Of a stretch of 64,000 nucleotides of DNA, positions 63,262 to 64,000 are shown one piece after another; the first letter of the stretch is position 1; every line of letters starts with the position of its first letter. The translations under genes and the position numbers were made by a program. This DNA comes from Psychrobacter namhaensis (GTDB taxonomy: Bacteria; Pseudomonadota; Gammaproteobacteria; Pseudomonadales; Moraxellaceae), in assembly GCF_016107545.1 (NCBI RefSeq), contig NZ_JABASS010000009.1:1-64000 (forward strand). The letters run 5' to 3'. The notes beneath the pieces were generated by a model. That model had not been told where the DNA came from and did not search any database. It saw nothing but the letters and a program-made list of their open reading frames with translations.

Positions 63262-64000
63262 TTAAAAGCTTGCCTTTAGACTGACTGACACTTGACGCTC
63301 AGGTCCCATCCAGCAGTTATCGAGGTCATAGCAAGCGCCAACATAGGTTTTGTCAAAGAGATTGTTGATACTAGCGCCGACAGCAAGCATAGGATTAATT
63401 TGATAATTGCCACCGATATCTACCAAAGTCACACTTGGCAGCTCGTCTGAGTTTTGTTTATCAACCTGCATACCACCCTCATAGCGAACCCCTGCATTGA
63501 GGGTGATCTTATCTGTAGCATAGTAATCGGCCCATAGCGTGGCTTTGTGCTTAGCGATTTGCGCCGGCGTGTTACCGACTACCTCGGGATTGAACTCATC
63601 CTCGGTAATCTCAGCATCGGTATAGCTGTAGCTTGCAGTGATGTCTACCCAGTCATTCAGCATATGACTGCCGGATATCTCAACGCCTTTAGAAGTAATC
63701 TCACCAGTTTGAACTTTTTGTTGAGAATTGGATGGGTTCGTTACGATGACATTTTTTTGCGTAATATCAAACACAGCCAACGTCCCTTGGGTGGCACGAT
63801 CTGAGGACAGGTATTTGATACCCGCTTCTAACTGGTCAGCGGTGGTTGGTTTAAATGCTTCATTGGTAATGAAGTTGCTACCGACAACGGGCTGAAACGA
63901 TTGTGAGTAGCTGGCATAAGGAGATAGACCGTTATCAAAGTCATAAATGGCAGCAAGACGGCCACTGGTCTCTGACGCATCATTACTAATCGTTTTGTCA
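63262..64000 (-). CDS. TonB-dependent siderophore receptor, C-terminal part
   Basis: Partial gene: the frame is open to the right edge of the window, so the N-terminus and plug domain are missing. The visible ~245 residues show outer-membrane beta-barrel features: SYSQSFQPVVG, QLEAGIKY, LAVFDITQKN, GVEISGSHMLNDWVDITASYSYTDAEI, a NLFDKTY segment and a terminal Phe (VSLKASF) for Bam-mediated insertion. This is typical of ferric hydroxamate or other siderophore receptors such as FhuA/FoxA-like proteins. The adjacent SIP reductase supports this role. The exact siderophore cannot be read. Confidence 0.9.
   Translation of the reverse strand, partial: DKTISNDASETSGRLAAIYDFDNGLSPYASYSQSFQPVVGSNFITNEAFKPTTADQLEAGIKYLSSDRATQGTLAVFDITQKNVIVTNPSNSQQKVQTGEITSKGVEISGSHMLNDWVDITASYSYTDAEITEDEFNPEVVGNTPAQIAKHKATLWADYYATDKITLNAGVRYEGGMQVDKQNSDELPSVTLVDIGGNYQINPMLAVGASINNLFDKTYVGACYDLDNCWMGPERQVSVSLKASF

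Noticed and set aside
1-64000. CRISPR arrays, insertion sequences, rRNA genes or a complete prophage
   Set aside because: None of the expected spaced repeats, transposase motifs, rRNA segments or phage structural genes were seen.

Overview
The window looks like a chromosomal segment of a Psychrobacter-like gammaproteobacterium (Moraxellaceae). The evidence is the moderate GC content, the gene repertoire (tandem BCCT transporters, a FimL-like pilus regulator, DUF3144, DUF2058 and GlpM-family genes) and the loose operon structure. This taxon is inferred from protein resemblance by eye; no search was run. There is no rRNA, CRISPR array, insertion sequence or complete prophage. One tRNA gene, tRNA-Gly(GCC), is present.

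Layout. 1-5200: housekeeping genes, namely a gamma-carbonic anhydrase, a HAD phosphatase, prfB with its programmed +1 frameshift, ppnP and a type IB topoisomerase. Two copies of a ~100 bp palindromic element lie between these genes. 5400-8000: an acyl-CoA synthetase and an SDR that likely acts as a 3-hydroxyacyl-CoA dehydrogenase. 8000-16400: clpB behind a sigma32-like promoter, a PQQ-type sugar dehydrogenase and two tandem BCCT compatible-solute transporters. 16600-25700, minus strand: a Kazal-like lipoprotein, a DUF3144 protein, metK, nth with a lone rnfB-like gene, nudC, a FimL-like protein and a single gene fusing RNase HI to the DNA polymerase III epsilon subunit. 26100-29100: small envelope proteins and a Tat-signal LD-carboxypeptidase.

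29100-45800: accessory carbon metabolism. A GlxA-type AraC regulator stands divergent to an acyl-CoA dehydrogenase / MDR reductase / SDR / SDR run, followed by a CitE-like lyase. After ArfB and an MFS exporter, a TetR regulator stands divergent to a four-gene beta-oxidation operon (acyl-CoA dehydrogenase, thiolase, FadB-like, AMACR/CaiB-like). Two near-identical palindromes in the shared promoter region are likely TetR operators.

45800-51900, minus strand: otsB-otsA for trehalose synthesis, then a tightly packed four-gene set (acyl-CoA dehydrogenase-like, PIG-L deacetylase, NodS-like methyltransferase, family 2 glycosyltransferase). The overlaps imply one transcript. The chemistry looks like tailoring of an amino-sugar glycoconjugate whose product I cannot name. 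This is my best candidate for an undescribed system.

52400-56100: a YeeE/YedE sulfur transporter, an apparently orphan NADAR-type (DarT1-associated) ADP-ribosylglycohydrolase antitoxin gene, an unrecognised very acidic protein and the tRNA-Gly gene with a consensus sigma70 promoter. 56300-64000: an indolepyruvate/pyruvate decarboxylase, a GlpM-like protein, a K+/H+ antiporter, a DUF2058 protein, a tandem universal stress protein, and a siderophore-interacting reductase beside a TonB-dependent siderophore receptor cut by the window edge.
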